Of a stretch of DNA of 64,000 nucleotides, positions 54,939 to 64,000 are shown in pieces. The DNA lies in assembly GCA_012845835.1 (NCBI GenBank), contig JABAKD010000023.1:8321147-8385146 (forward strand). Direction: 5' to 3'. A program made the translations under genes and the position numbers. The notes beneath the pieces are model-generated. The model had not been told where the DNA came from. It did not search any database and was given only the letters and a program-made list of their open reading frames with translations. Position 1 is the stretch's first letter, and each line of letters opens with the position of its first letter. This DNA comes from Undaria pinnatifida (Eukaryota > Sar > Phaeophyceae > Laminariales > Alariaceae).

Positions 54939-56173
54939 CAGCGAAATAATGCCGAGGTCACGCAGATCGACCAGGAAAATCTCCTCGAAATACGTTGGGA
55001 TCCAGGTCATGACCACGTTGATGCCCACCGTGGCGCCAATGTTGGCGAACACACAGGCCCACGCCGCCGGGGCCGCAGCCATTGCCCTCCATGGCAATTT
55101 CGCTCGAGGTTTCACCTTGCCTCGAAGTATCTTCGCCCTTGCCCCGCTCATGGCGGTAGTACCCTTAGCCGGAGAACCCTGCTCCGAAATATTGGGGGTT
55201 GTCTCGATAACAGGTATCCTATTTCCGACCTCCATGTTTCGCTCCCCACCCCTCATAGATCGGCCACTGTCATCGTTGCTGGTGCGTGGGACAATAACTA
55301 CTCTCCTGGGGCTGCTTGAGGTTCTTCCACCACTTCTGCGCTCGCGTGGGCTCCACGCATACCCGGTGTTGTGCCTCCCAGCGCCACAGATGACCCTATT
55401 GTTATCAAAGCCACCGCTTCCATTGCTTGCGGCAGGGGTCTCTCTTCTGGACCTGCCGAGCGTCCCTCTGCCACCGCTGCGCTCCCGAAACATACTTCAC
55501 CGTGTGCCTCCGCCGTCATACCCGGATTCATCCTCGATACGGCTATTGCTGTTGAGGCCGCTGCTGGTGCTTTCGGTGCTGGTAGAGGCTAGAGTCCCCC
55601 CAGTGCTCGATGGTGCGCTCTTGTATTTCACTCCACCGGTTCGTCGTGGTGTAGTTCGTGTCGCCGCCAATAAGGCAGCTGCTGCTTGAATCCCTGATAT
55701 CTCGTATCGGGCTGGAGTGTCCATCCTCCAACACGCTTGGCGCGGTTTGGCTTCCCCCTGCCACAGCCGCAGAGCCCTCGCTGGCGCGAGAAAGCCCAGA
55801 TCTTTGGCGCATATTTAGTTGCTTCAACGCCGGATAGTTAGGGGGGATTTTGAAGAAGTTGCGGACATCATTCCGGTACGGTGTTCGTCTGGGCCATTGA
55901 CTCCTCTGTTCAGGGTGTACTCTAGGGATGCCTTGGTTTCCATTCGCATGGGGTGCTCGTTCGACCCACCACCGGTTGTTCCCCCGTCTCCCGCTACCTT
56001 TGCTCCCTTGCGGGTATTCTTATTTTCTCGCTGTTTATTCTGCGTCACTTCACTGAGCGATTCTGACGCTTCTTCGGGGGGGGCGTCAGATCCAGCAAAT
56101 GCCCATATTGCCAGCCACGTCGCACCCAGGGCGGCTGCGATGTAGAATATGACCGTCGCTTTGACGTCCGACA
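54939..56173 (-). pseudogene. SLC17-like transporter, middle region (helices ~6-7), incomplete locus
   Basis: An acceptor CACTGCAG|TGTCGG at 56174 opens SDVKATVIFYIAAALGATWL then AIWAFAGSDAPPEEASES, the sixth helix and start of the cytosolic loop. At 55080-54939 comes KLPWRAMAAAPAAWACVFAN ... VVMTWIPTYFEEIFLVDL, the 'PW..M..SP..WA ... TW.PTYF.E' signature of the seventh helix, ending at donor TCGCTG|GTAAGG (phase 0, compatible with 53962). Between them ~800 bases are Ser/Arg/Gly-rich in shifting frames with stops, so unplaced introns or decay must be assumed. The family loop is normally short. The exons for helices 1-5 were not found up to 64000. Probable role if intact: membrane symport of phosphate or organic anions. 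The ORF-less 53963-54938 is the following intron. Confidence 0.7.
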
Positions 56174-56404
56174 CTGCAGTGGCAACGCGGCGACGAGGGG
56201 AAATCACGCACCGAGGTCGAGGAGCACGGATAAAGAGCGAGAAATGCGCACTCGGTCAAATTTGTAAGAGAGTAGAATGATGAGGAAGCAGGCAAACGAA
56301 TGGCCACGTTGTAAGAAATAGGGCATATTTCTACCGATTAACGGGGGTATTCAACGTTCAACTGGGAACTACCCAACATTATTGGAGATTGTTCGTGTTT
56401 TCAA

Positions 56405-56412
56405 AGTCATCT

Positions 56413-56483
<71 letters not shown>

Positions 56484-56490
56484 ATTGTTG
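56405..56490. repeat. (TTG)n microsatellite
   Basis: About 26 ttg triplets. It lies upstream of the transporter exon on the - strand. Confidence 0.95.
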
Positions 56491-56632
56491 ATGTTGTTCA
56501 TCCTGTCCTCTTCGCACTACTTTCTACCTCCCTATTGGAGCATCTTACGGTGGACATGAGTAATCAGTAACTCGTCCAGCGGTTATCAGCGGGAGAGTAC
56601 CCGAGATTCGGGGGGAGACGCCCTCGAATCAT

Positions 56633-57082
56633 TCACAGCTTCCTAGCTGTGTTCACCTTGTTCCATGTAGCCATTCCCGTTGTAAGTTGCGCATTTTGTC
56701 GCTGCCGTTCCTGAGCGTCGCCGTCGTCTCGGGAGGCTACCCGACCAGAGTTGCTCTCTATTAACTGGCGAAGGATGAAGTCTAAATTAGGTACCTGATC
56801 AGCACCGGCAGCCGCTACCTCGCGGGAGGAAGAGGTGGTTGCAGATATCTCGACAAATACTTCGTCAAGGCGCGCGTGGACCCGCGCGAATTCGGCCTCA
56901 AACTGTCGGGCCCACGTGACCAAGTCATCCGAATGAAAAACCTCACCGATCGCTGGTGCCCCGGCGGAGGACCCCGAGCCCGCGAGAGCTTTGGCGGCCC
57001 GAACACGCAGAGTAGCCTCCGACTCAGCGCTGGCGGCGGCAGGTACCGCGGCATCCGGCGAATAATTGATTTTTTTCAACAT
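56633..57082 (-). CDS. Unassigned open frame with coiled-coil character
   Basis: A - strand frame of 149 codons from the ATG at 57082 (open further to 57181) ends in TGA at 56633. Its middle is Ala/Glu-rich (AAASAESEATLRVRAAKALA; WARQFEAEFARVHARLDEVF), followed by FILRQLIESN and a Gln/Arg-rich tail. Composition is sharply more GC-rich than the upstream bases, which suggests an exon start near 57050, though no good AG acceptor is obvious. It might be a last exon of another gene, an expressed small helical protein, or a retroelement gag-like piece. No family recognised. Confidence 0.35.
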   Translation of the reverse strand: MLKKINYSPDAAVPAAASAESEATLRVRAAKALAGSGSSAGAPAIGEVFHSDDLVTWARQFEAEFARVHARLDEVFVEISATTSSSREVAAAGADQVPNLDFILRQLIESNSGRVASRDDGDAQERQRQNAQLTTGMATWNKVNTARKL

Positions 57083-57892
57083 ATATTTCAAAAAAAATCT
57101 TCGACGGTTTGGTTTTTTCAAATATCCGATCTGTTGTGTACTTCTGACTTGGTATTTGAAGAATAAATAAAATGCATCCATGCAACACGCGCCTCTGGTG
57201 ACTTTTGAAAATATCCTTCATGTGTATGGATTATTCTCGTTCAGGAGTAATGCTGTTAGACCTTCGTACTATTATTGGAAAATTGAGCGATTATTTCTTG
57301 TGATTATTTTTGTAGTTTGAAGGCTCTCGAGAAATTACTGCGTGAGAAATAAGGGGCGTCTACTATGGTTTCTATTTTTTGGAAAGTGCTCTTTTTTTAA
57401 TTGGTAGGTTTTGTTTCTCTTTTGTTTTCTCGTTTGTGGCTTTTGTTTTTCAAAGTTTGGCATGTACACTGACGCCGGCGACATTACTAGGTCACCACCG
57501 CCTCTGCAGCTGTTTTTGCTGCTGCACTGCTGGTGTGGTGCTGCTGTGTGTGGTGGTTTAGATGGTGGCGCTGCTGTTGCTGTCGCGTTTGTGTGAGGAC
57601 GAAGCTTTGTCTCGCACACAACAAGCGCGGTATGCTGTCGTAGGTGTGTTTGTGATTCATTGTCGTGGGTGATGGGTGACGTGTACAGCAGACAGATATC
57701 ATACCAGGTACAGAGTGGGAAGTGGTGACATGTGATGCTTGGTACGATGTATAGTCTAGTATCCAAAGTAAAAAAATACCAGTTCTGAGAGGATGGAAGA
57801 GCTGTTATTTCTGGCCTCGGAATATCACCAGATCCGCTGATTTCTGGCCTCGAGTATTTCCTGGGCTTTTCACGGGTCGGGTTAAACATCGC
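57083..57892. other. Intergenic, unassigned
   Basis: AT-rich start, then a GCT-rich tract at 57505-57590. No gene supported. Confidence 0.5.
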
Positions 57893-58180
57893 GGGTCGGG
57901 TTGGGTCGGGTCGGGTCGGGTCGGGTCGGGTCGGGTCGGGTCGGGTCGGGTCGGGTCGGGTCGGGTCGGGTCGGGTCGGGTCGGGTCGGGTCGGGTCGGG
58001 TCGGGTCGGGTCGGGTCAGCTGCTGACCCGACCCGACCCGTGAGAATTTCGAGACATCTTGACCCGACCCGACCCGCGAGAATATGAAAACCTCCTGACC
58101 CGACCCGACCCGACCGGCAAGATTTTGGAAACCTACTAACCCGACCCGACCCGCCGTAATCCGAGTGACCTGCGAAATGC
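57893..58180. repeat. (GGGTC)n array closing on itself as a giant hairpin
   Basis: About 25 perfect gggtc units to 58018, then 'gggtcagctgctgaccc', a stem of 8 bp with a one-base loop, then gacccgaccc units mixed with a ~36-base spacer unit (tgagaatttcgagacatctt). The two halves are complementary over tens of bases. Confidence 0.9.
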
Positions 58181-58475
58181 GGGTTTCATACGGGTCAGGT
58201 CGACTTGACCCGTGACATTTCTTACGGGTCAAAGTCGAATAGTCACGGGTCAAAGCATGCATACCTTGGTCGGTTGGTTGGTCCATTTGGTCGCTGGCAC
58301 TTTTCCCAGGATGTCGTGTTCTCTGGTTCTTTCTACCGGTAGTGTTTGCATCAGCATATTCTGGTGTGCGCGCGAAAAATAGTAAATTAACCGCAACCCA
58401 CACGCATGGGCAGTTAGCCATGCCCGTACCTCTAGAGCACTGGGTCGACCCGACGATCGACCCGACGAGCGAGCT

Positions 58476-59030
58476 AGTTATCTATGCAGTCTCCGGCCCC
58501 GGCACGCAGCCTAACTGAGCCGCCTTCGGCCGCAAGCCCACAACTGGGACGGTGGATCTGTCAGCAGGGGCTGCGATCCTCGAGGATGCGTAGTCTGCTG
58601 CTGGTGTTTGCTGTTTCTGCTGCTGCTGCTGTTGGTGCTGCTGCTTGGACGACGACTGCTCTTCTTGTTTTCCTGCATTTGGTCACATTTCCCACATATT
58701 GATATGGTGATTCTCGAGCTAGCTACTGTTTGTTGTAGGTATCTATATTCTATCTATTATGCAGTATCCAGCCCCGGCACGCTACTGCTACTGTTTGTTG
58801 TAGGTATCTATATTCTATCTATTATGCAGTATCCAACCCCGGCACGCAGCCTAGCTGAGCCGCCCCCGGCAGCAGGCCCACAACTGGGGCGGTGGATTCG
58901 TCAGCAGGACTGCCATTCGCGAGAATTCGGGGTCTGGTGCTGGTGCTTGCTGCTGCCAGTGCTGCTGCTCCTGCTGCTTCGGCGACGACTGCCCTTGCTT
59001 TTTTACATTTTGGTCACATTTTGTACTGGT
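58476..59030. repeat. Direct duplication, ~345-bp offset, with a nested 62-bp duplication
   Basis: 'ccggcacgcagcctaactgagc ... cccacaactgggacggtgga' (58499-58555) recurs at 58841-58897, together with a CTG-rich and 'ggtcacatttccc' context. 'tgctactgtttgttgtagg' through 'ccccggcacgc' is nested in tandem at 58723-58846. Confidence 0.85.
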
Positions 59031-59344
59031 ATGACCGTATTGTTACTCCTACTGTTACGGCTTCAGCCAGCACGGGACTCGCGTGACACTGTATGCGTTT
59101 GTACGAGTAGCTAGGGGTATTGTTCTACACGCTGTGACCACATGTGATCGGAGCAACGGCACGAGAGAGGCAGGAAGCGGTAAGTTTGCATGGTTTACGG
59201 ATCCGTGGGTCGGACCCACGGAGCGCCTGCACGGCAATGGCCCTCAGCGATAAAGTTTAAAAAAGGCGGATCCGCCTGCCAGATCCGTGGGTTTGACCCG
59301 CGGGTCAGCCGAGAACAACTCGCAGGTCATGATGGCTTGAACCG

Positions 59345-59625
59345 CGAGTAAGCCGTATCTCGCGGGTCATGACCAGACCCGACCCGCGAGATTTTGAAAC
59401 TTCTCAGCCCGACCCGAGCCGACCCGCAAGATTACGAAACCTCTTGACCCGACCTGACCCGACCCGACTCGCTCTAGATTTTAAAAAGCTCTTGAAACGA
59501 CCCGACCCGACCCGCGAGATTTTGAAACCTCTTGACCCGACCCGACCCGACTCGCGAGGTTTTGAAGATAATTGACCCGACCGGACCCGCGATATTTTGA
59601 AACCCCTTTGATCCGTGAAAAGCCT
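59345..59625. repeat. Dispersed GACCC/‘gcgagattttgaaacctc’ minisatellite
   Basis: Five to six units of about 36-45 bases, each a few gacccg pentamers plus 'cgcgagattttgaaacctctt'. Same family as 58020-58160 and, inverted, 45745-45905. Confidence 0.85.
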
Positions 59626-59744
59626 TGATTATTTATGAACCTAGAAATAACGATGATTTTTGGTCCCACAATGGATGGTTTTACTACCATATACATGAAT
59701 CTATATAAAATCCTTCGATGGTGTCAGGGATTTAGTCAGGAGTT

Positions 59745-59960
59745 TTTTTTTGTCTCGGCCGAAGTATGCGATTCGCGGAACTGGAATTCCCGGTCGAATA
59801 TAGCTTCGTTCGAGCGCCGCCTTCGGGGGGCGGCTCCAACGCCGCTCGCCCTGCCGTGCCCGTTCCGCACATCGACGTGAACGCGGACGGATGCCGAGCG
59901 AGACAAGCGAGAAGTTGCAAAAATACCGCATGTCGAGGAGGAATTTCGGACATTTTGATT
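59745..59960. repeat. Dispersed repeat, inverse copy of 35930-36130
   Basis: 'tctcggccgaagtatgcgattc', 'ggcggctccaacgccgctcgcc' and 'cgacgtgaacgcggacgg' are the complement of the 36-kb copy. The two copies show many substitutions. Confidence 0.65.
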
Positions 59961-60294
59961 GAATCTTAATGACTGCAACGCCTGGATGATTTACAAAATT
60001 AGCATCATTTCCAAGCGGAACTTGATAATGTTTGGAATTTTGCGGTGGTATACTGTCGAGCGTTAGTTACTTTGCTGTACTTTGTTACTAGTTCGTTTGG
60101 TTTCTTGCTCGGCCTTTTTGTTGCTCTTGTATCTGCTAGTTTTGCCAGCTGGAAAATATTTTTTTTTAGTGTGGATTCACCTAAAACGTGACACAAATTA
60201 CCGACGATATCCAATAACTTAGTGACACAAATTACCTACGGCAAGACGTTTCGTGACAAAATAACTCCCAAATCATGATAATTTTTCACGTAAA

Positions 60295-61224
60295 AGAATC
60301 TCGAGACAAAACCAAGCAGGTAGAAGAGCCGTCTCCTCGGCCTTTGGCCCTGGCTTTAGCACGGCCGCTGACACTCCAGGCAGCCTCTGCTGTAGGCATG
60401 AACGAGTGCGGTTCATTTGCAGCGAACCATCCCGCTGTGTTCGCTTTTATGTGGCCATTGTCCATGCGCCATTTCATGTCACCTTCCTTCTGTTTTGAGC
60501 TCGTCGTCGTACGGTTGAGGTACGAGGAAACCCGTACGTACTGGGTGAGAACAGCAATATGTACGACGAGCATGAACGCCAACTGACGACATTGGCAAAC
60601 ACACAACATCAGGTGTAGCAGCAGTAGCCGAAGGGCGAAACTTCTAGCACATACTGCAGCAACTACTAGCAACCAGAACCACAGCAGATGGCTCGAAGTG
60701 TAGTACGAGTGCCGTTGTCAAGTTTATTTAGTCGTACACGCATCACTCTGTTCAATATGTAGCAGAATCTCGAGACAAAACCAAGCAGGTAGAAGAGCCG
60801 TCTCTTCGGCCTTTGGCCCTGGCTTTAGCACGGCCGCTGACACTCCAGACAGCCTCTGCTGTAAGCATGAACGAGTGCGGTTGATTCGCAGTGAACCATC
60901 CCGCTGTGCTCGCTTCTACGTGGCCATTGTCCATGCCATTTCATGTCACCTTCCTTCTGTTTTGAGCTCGTTGTCGTACGGTTGAGGTACGAGGAAACCC
61001 GTACGTACTGGGTGAGAACAGCAGTATATACGACGAGCATGAACGCCAACTGACGACATTGGCAAACGCACAACAGCAGGTGTAGCAGCAGTAGCCGAAG
61101 GGCGAAACTTCTAGCACATACTGCAGCAACTACTAGCAACCAGAACCACAGCAGATGGCTCAAAGTGCAGTACGAGTGCCGTTGGCAAGTTTAGTCGTAC
61201 ACGCATCACTCTGTCCAATATATA
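60295..61224. repeat. Recent tandem duplication, two ~465-bp units
   Basis: 60295-60763 and 60764-61224 are about as similar as recent duplicates, from 'agaatctcgagacaaaacc' to 'cgcatcactctg'. Both carry a - strand frame (NRTTTSSKQKEGDMKW...) that differs by a small deletion near 60470/60939. No family recognised. Confidence 0.93.
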
Positions 61225-61251
61225 ACAACCGTTATATGTTCATATTGATGA

Positions 61252-61369
61252 AGAGAAAAATATTACATTTCCTGTAAGAATGATACGTCGTACGAGCGGA
61301 CGTTCTGGTAAGAAAAAAATATTACATTTCCTGTAAGAATGATACGTCGTACGAGCGGACGTTCTGGTG
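61252..61369. repeat. 59-bp tandem duplication
   Basis: 'tattacatttcctgtaagaatg' through 'cgagcggacgttctggt' is present twice in direct succession with essentially no changes. Confidence 0.92.
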
Positions 61370-63519
61370 TGCTGCTGCCGTGAGACCATCGAGCACACCG
61401 CATGTTTTACCCAGACAAACGCCAACAAGAGGCAGGGCACAGGGGCCCCCAACACAGAGACACGTGATAACCACGGCCAGCTGTCCAACGCGTAATTGGC
61501 CGGCAGTCCGTGCTTCGGTGGGTGTATCGGAAGTCGTTCGTAGTACTGCTGTAGACCGTCGAAAAACCACGACATCCTGTTCTGGTGGCAGACTCGCCCC
61601 AAAATGTATTATTCTTTGCTTTTTCTTGGCCCCATATACCCATTTCCTTTCCTTTCTCTTCTTTGTTCTTTATTTCTTTTTTCCAATTGACTTGCGTCTG
61701 TTGTGCGTATGCGTAATGATAGATACCAAGTGTAATATATACTTTGTAGTCTTTCTTGGGTGGCGAGCGGTGTAGTCGGTTTTTCCAGGCGCGAGTAATG
61801 AGACGTATGCACCGGTATGAACCTGGCACATCGTAACTGACTCCCGATTTCACTTTTTGTATCTTTCTGGTGGAGGCACGAATTGCGTCAGCTGTGATTT
61901 ATGCGTATAGCACCTTGGGTTGTTCGTGTTTTTCCCCAGAGTATTCCTCAGCTCCAGAGTGACTGGAGCCTGTCCTGTGACCACGGACTTGATTATGCGA
62001 GTTAATGTGAGAACAACAAAAACAACAAAAACAACAACAACAACTGAAATATTGCCTGTTTCTTGACCTTTCAGCTGCTTCCTGCAAATTTGGTTTTTCT
62101 GCCAAAACGATTGTGAACTTTTTCGCGATTTTTTCTTCTTTTTTGCATAGTAAGTTGAACTTCCTACCATTTGCCGCTAATTTGCCGCCTGTGCATCAGT
62201 TGCGGAACGGCCCAGCTTTAGCTTTTCTTTGATTCCCGCCATTTGTTTTGACCTTGCTCGTACTTGTCGTGTACGTATATGGAGGCAGTTTGCGGGGTTG
62301 ACCCCTAAGTCTTGCCACGTTCTTGATGTTGCGGTAGATATAGGAAGCATACTACTCTGTGTGGGAATTAATATGGTGAAGAACTTGGCGGGATTACGCT
62401 CTAATTTATCACCTAGACTGCTGATGCTGCTGCTGCTGCCGCCGCCGCCGCGGCAGCTTTTAAAACACCAGCCGTTGTTTTGGCGCCAGACAAATCGGCA
62501 CCAGCGTGTGGACGGCGCAACGTCCAATCAATAGCGTGGCTATGCCAAGAAACAGGGATGGTGTATACGCACAACTGTACACAGCGCAATATATCATGGC
62601 GAAAAGATCGTATAGAGCTGTACAAGGTTTTGGTTCATTTTCAGCAGTTGGAATTTTGAGTGAACGTTTAGTTACGGCTGCGGTTGACTTGAAGCCGTTC
62701 AAACAACGTAAAGGGTCAACCTCCTCTTGATTCGCTCTCAACGGTGTTGATCGGCATACGTTGCGTTCAGGCAAAGTGATAAGTGCAACACTGGGGATAC
62801 TTCTCTTAACGACGCCCCACGGTAGAATGATTCTCCCTCTGCACACAGTTATAAGTCGCAGGAAGGTGAACCTCGAGATTATCCAGTTGCCGCTAGTGAA
62901 CTTCAACAAGAGGGCAGCAGCAGCCGCACCGCTGTGGAGGAAGAGCGGGAACCAGTCAGCATTTCCGTCACTCGGCTGAATATCTCGATGGGAAACGTCA
63001 GCAGAAAGGTTTTCCAGGGAAGACGTTGAACAACACACGCCATCTGAGTTGATTCTTCGAGGTAGAGGCACTTACCCCGCACAGGGGGTGGGGGATTCAT
63101 ATTCGCAGCAGCACAACCTTGGGGTGCTCGACAAAATATGTCTTGATCACGTGCTATCTATAGTTCTTGGCAACGGAGGGTGCCGGCCAGCTTTACATGT
63201 TATTACATGTCACCCTGTATGATACATGAAGTTTGAACCAACACATTCGAAACTAAACACAACAATTGTCGTCGGCCGGAGGTGTGCAAACGGACACTTT
63301 GTTCAACCTACATGTCGTTAGCTGTACGACGCGTGCTTGTTGACCAGCAGAAGAGTTTTTTCTTGAACGTTCACCACGTTTCTCGACAATGTGAAGGGCG
63401 TGATCATTCTTAACGCGTGTTTCGCTCCCACAATTTCTTCACTAAGAAAACCTGACACCTGCCAGATCAAGCTTAAGAAGTACGTGCAGAGACTGCGGTT
63501 CGTGGCCAAGGCTACTGAA
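61370..63519. other. Intergenic, unassigned
   Basis: A (aac)n tract lies at 62011-62044. A - strand frame of 203 codons (63071-62460) overlaps + frames and shows no family pattern. No gene claimed. Confidence 0.45.
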
Positions 63520-63725
63520 GGGGAGATTTTATGATCACCCCCCACTTCAACTACCGGGTTTGAGCCACCTCCACGAGTGACTCCACATGTCACGGGAAAA
63601 TAAACTTTAGAAAGCTTTTTCGGTGTAGCGAAGATTACCATTCCACTGCGATTGATATTGATCACAAACTTAAAACATCACGGAGAGGGGGGTTAATCGC
63701 GCGAGTGATCACGAGCCACTGCAAC
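63520..63725 (-). repeat. Dispersed 'CGCGCGAG' repeat family
   Basis: 'ctaccgggtttgagccacc', 'tgtagcgaagattaccattcc' and 'aatcgcgcgagtgatcacgagcc' match 10005-10525 and 23285-23520. The remainder to 64000 holds nothing recognised. Confidence 0.6.
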
Positions 63726-64000
63726 CAGAGCACCACCTCTCCGTAACTTGAGTATTATGCAATAGGTCATTCTCGCTCACGGGAAGGGCACGACACAATC
63801 GCCCCACCTACAAGTCGAACTGTGGCACTGGCCGACATGTACATTCTATCGCCGTGCCGCGGGCGGACTATAAGCTATTTGCATTAAGGATTTTAAATCG
63901 TAATTTGGGCTGTGGGGGGAGAAAAACGAGAAAATAATAACTTGGTTAATTGTAGGGTCATGGCCCAGTTTGAGAGGAAAAAAAAGCATAGTAGAATCCC

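Noticed and set aside
62460-63071. 203-codon - frame
   Set aside because: No recognisable motif, overlaps + frames of similar quality, and contains no convincing splice or family evidence.

Overview
This is a repeat-rich nuclear window from a eukaryote. It shows split genes with canonical GT-AG introns, tRNA-derived and LINE-type retroelement remnants, inverted-repeat elements, many microsatellites, and no operons or ribosome binding sites. Gene content, mixed GC and very long introns would fit a large-genome stramenopile such as a brown alga. That assignment is inference only, because nothing seen here fixes the taxon.

Two protein-coding loci are recognisable. On the + strand, ten exons between 2279 and 43059 assemble into one 450-residue lactonase-type (YbhE/CMLE-like) seven-bladed beta-propeller protein. 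All nine junctions are GT-AG and phase-compatible, and the exon lengths sum to 1353 bases, exactly 451 codons including the stop. Only 3.3 percent of this 40.8-kb unit codes. The introns are 5815, 18322, 184, 889, 9255, 1335, 1995, 1256 and 377 bases. On the - strand, 56173 to 53411 holds the C-terminal half of an MFS/SLC17-like anion:cation symporter. It has an in-frame TAA in its last exon, and two older decayed copies of that exon lie downstream (52430-52127 and 51960-51624).

The rest is mostly repeats. The commonest is a MITE-like family whose ends read as GCGTGCTACGATAGAGGT and its complement, with at least fifteen copies; parts of it have been tandemly amplified at 17.3-18.2 and 37.5-38.1 kb. 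There are also two tRNA-headed SINE families, three 5'-truncated LINE 3' ends, fold-back elements at 158-763 and 11021-11271, several short dispersed families, GGGTT, GGGTC and trinucleotide arrays, and local tandem duplications of all ages.

The most unusual pattern is 'exon shadows': decayed partial copies of lactonase exons 2, 4, 8 and 9 lie in the introns beside the intact exon, and the transporter's terminal exon shows the same behaviour. No CRISPR array, rRNA or intact tRNA gene was seen. Approximate repeat borders were judged by eye.
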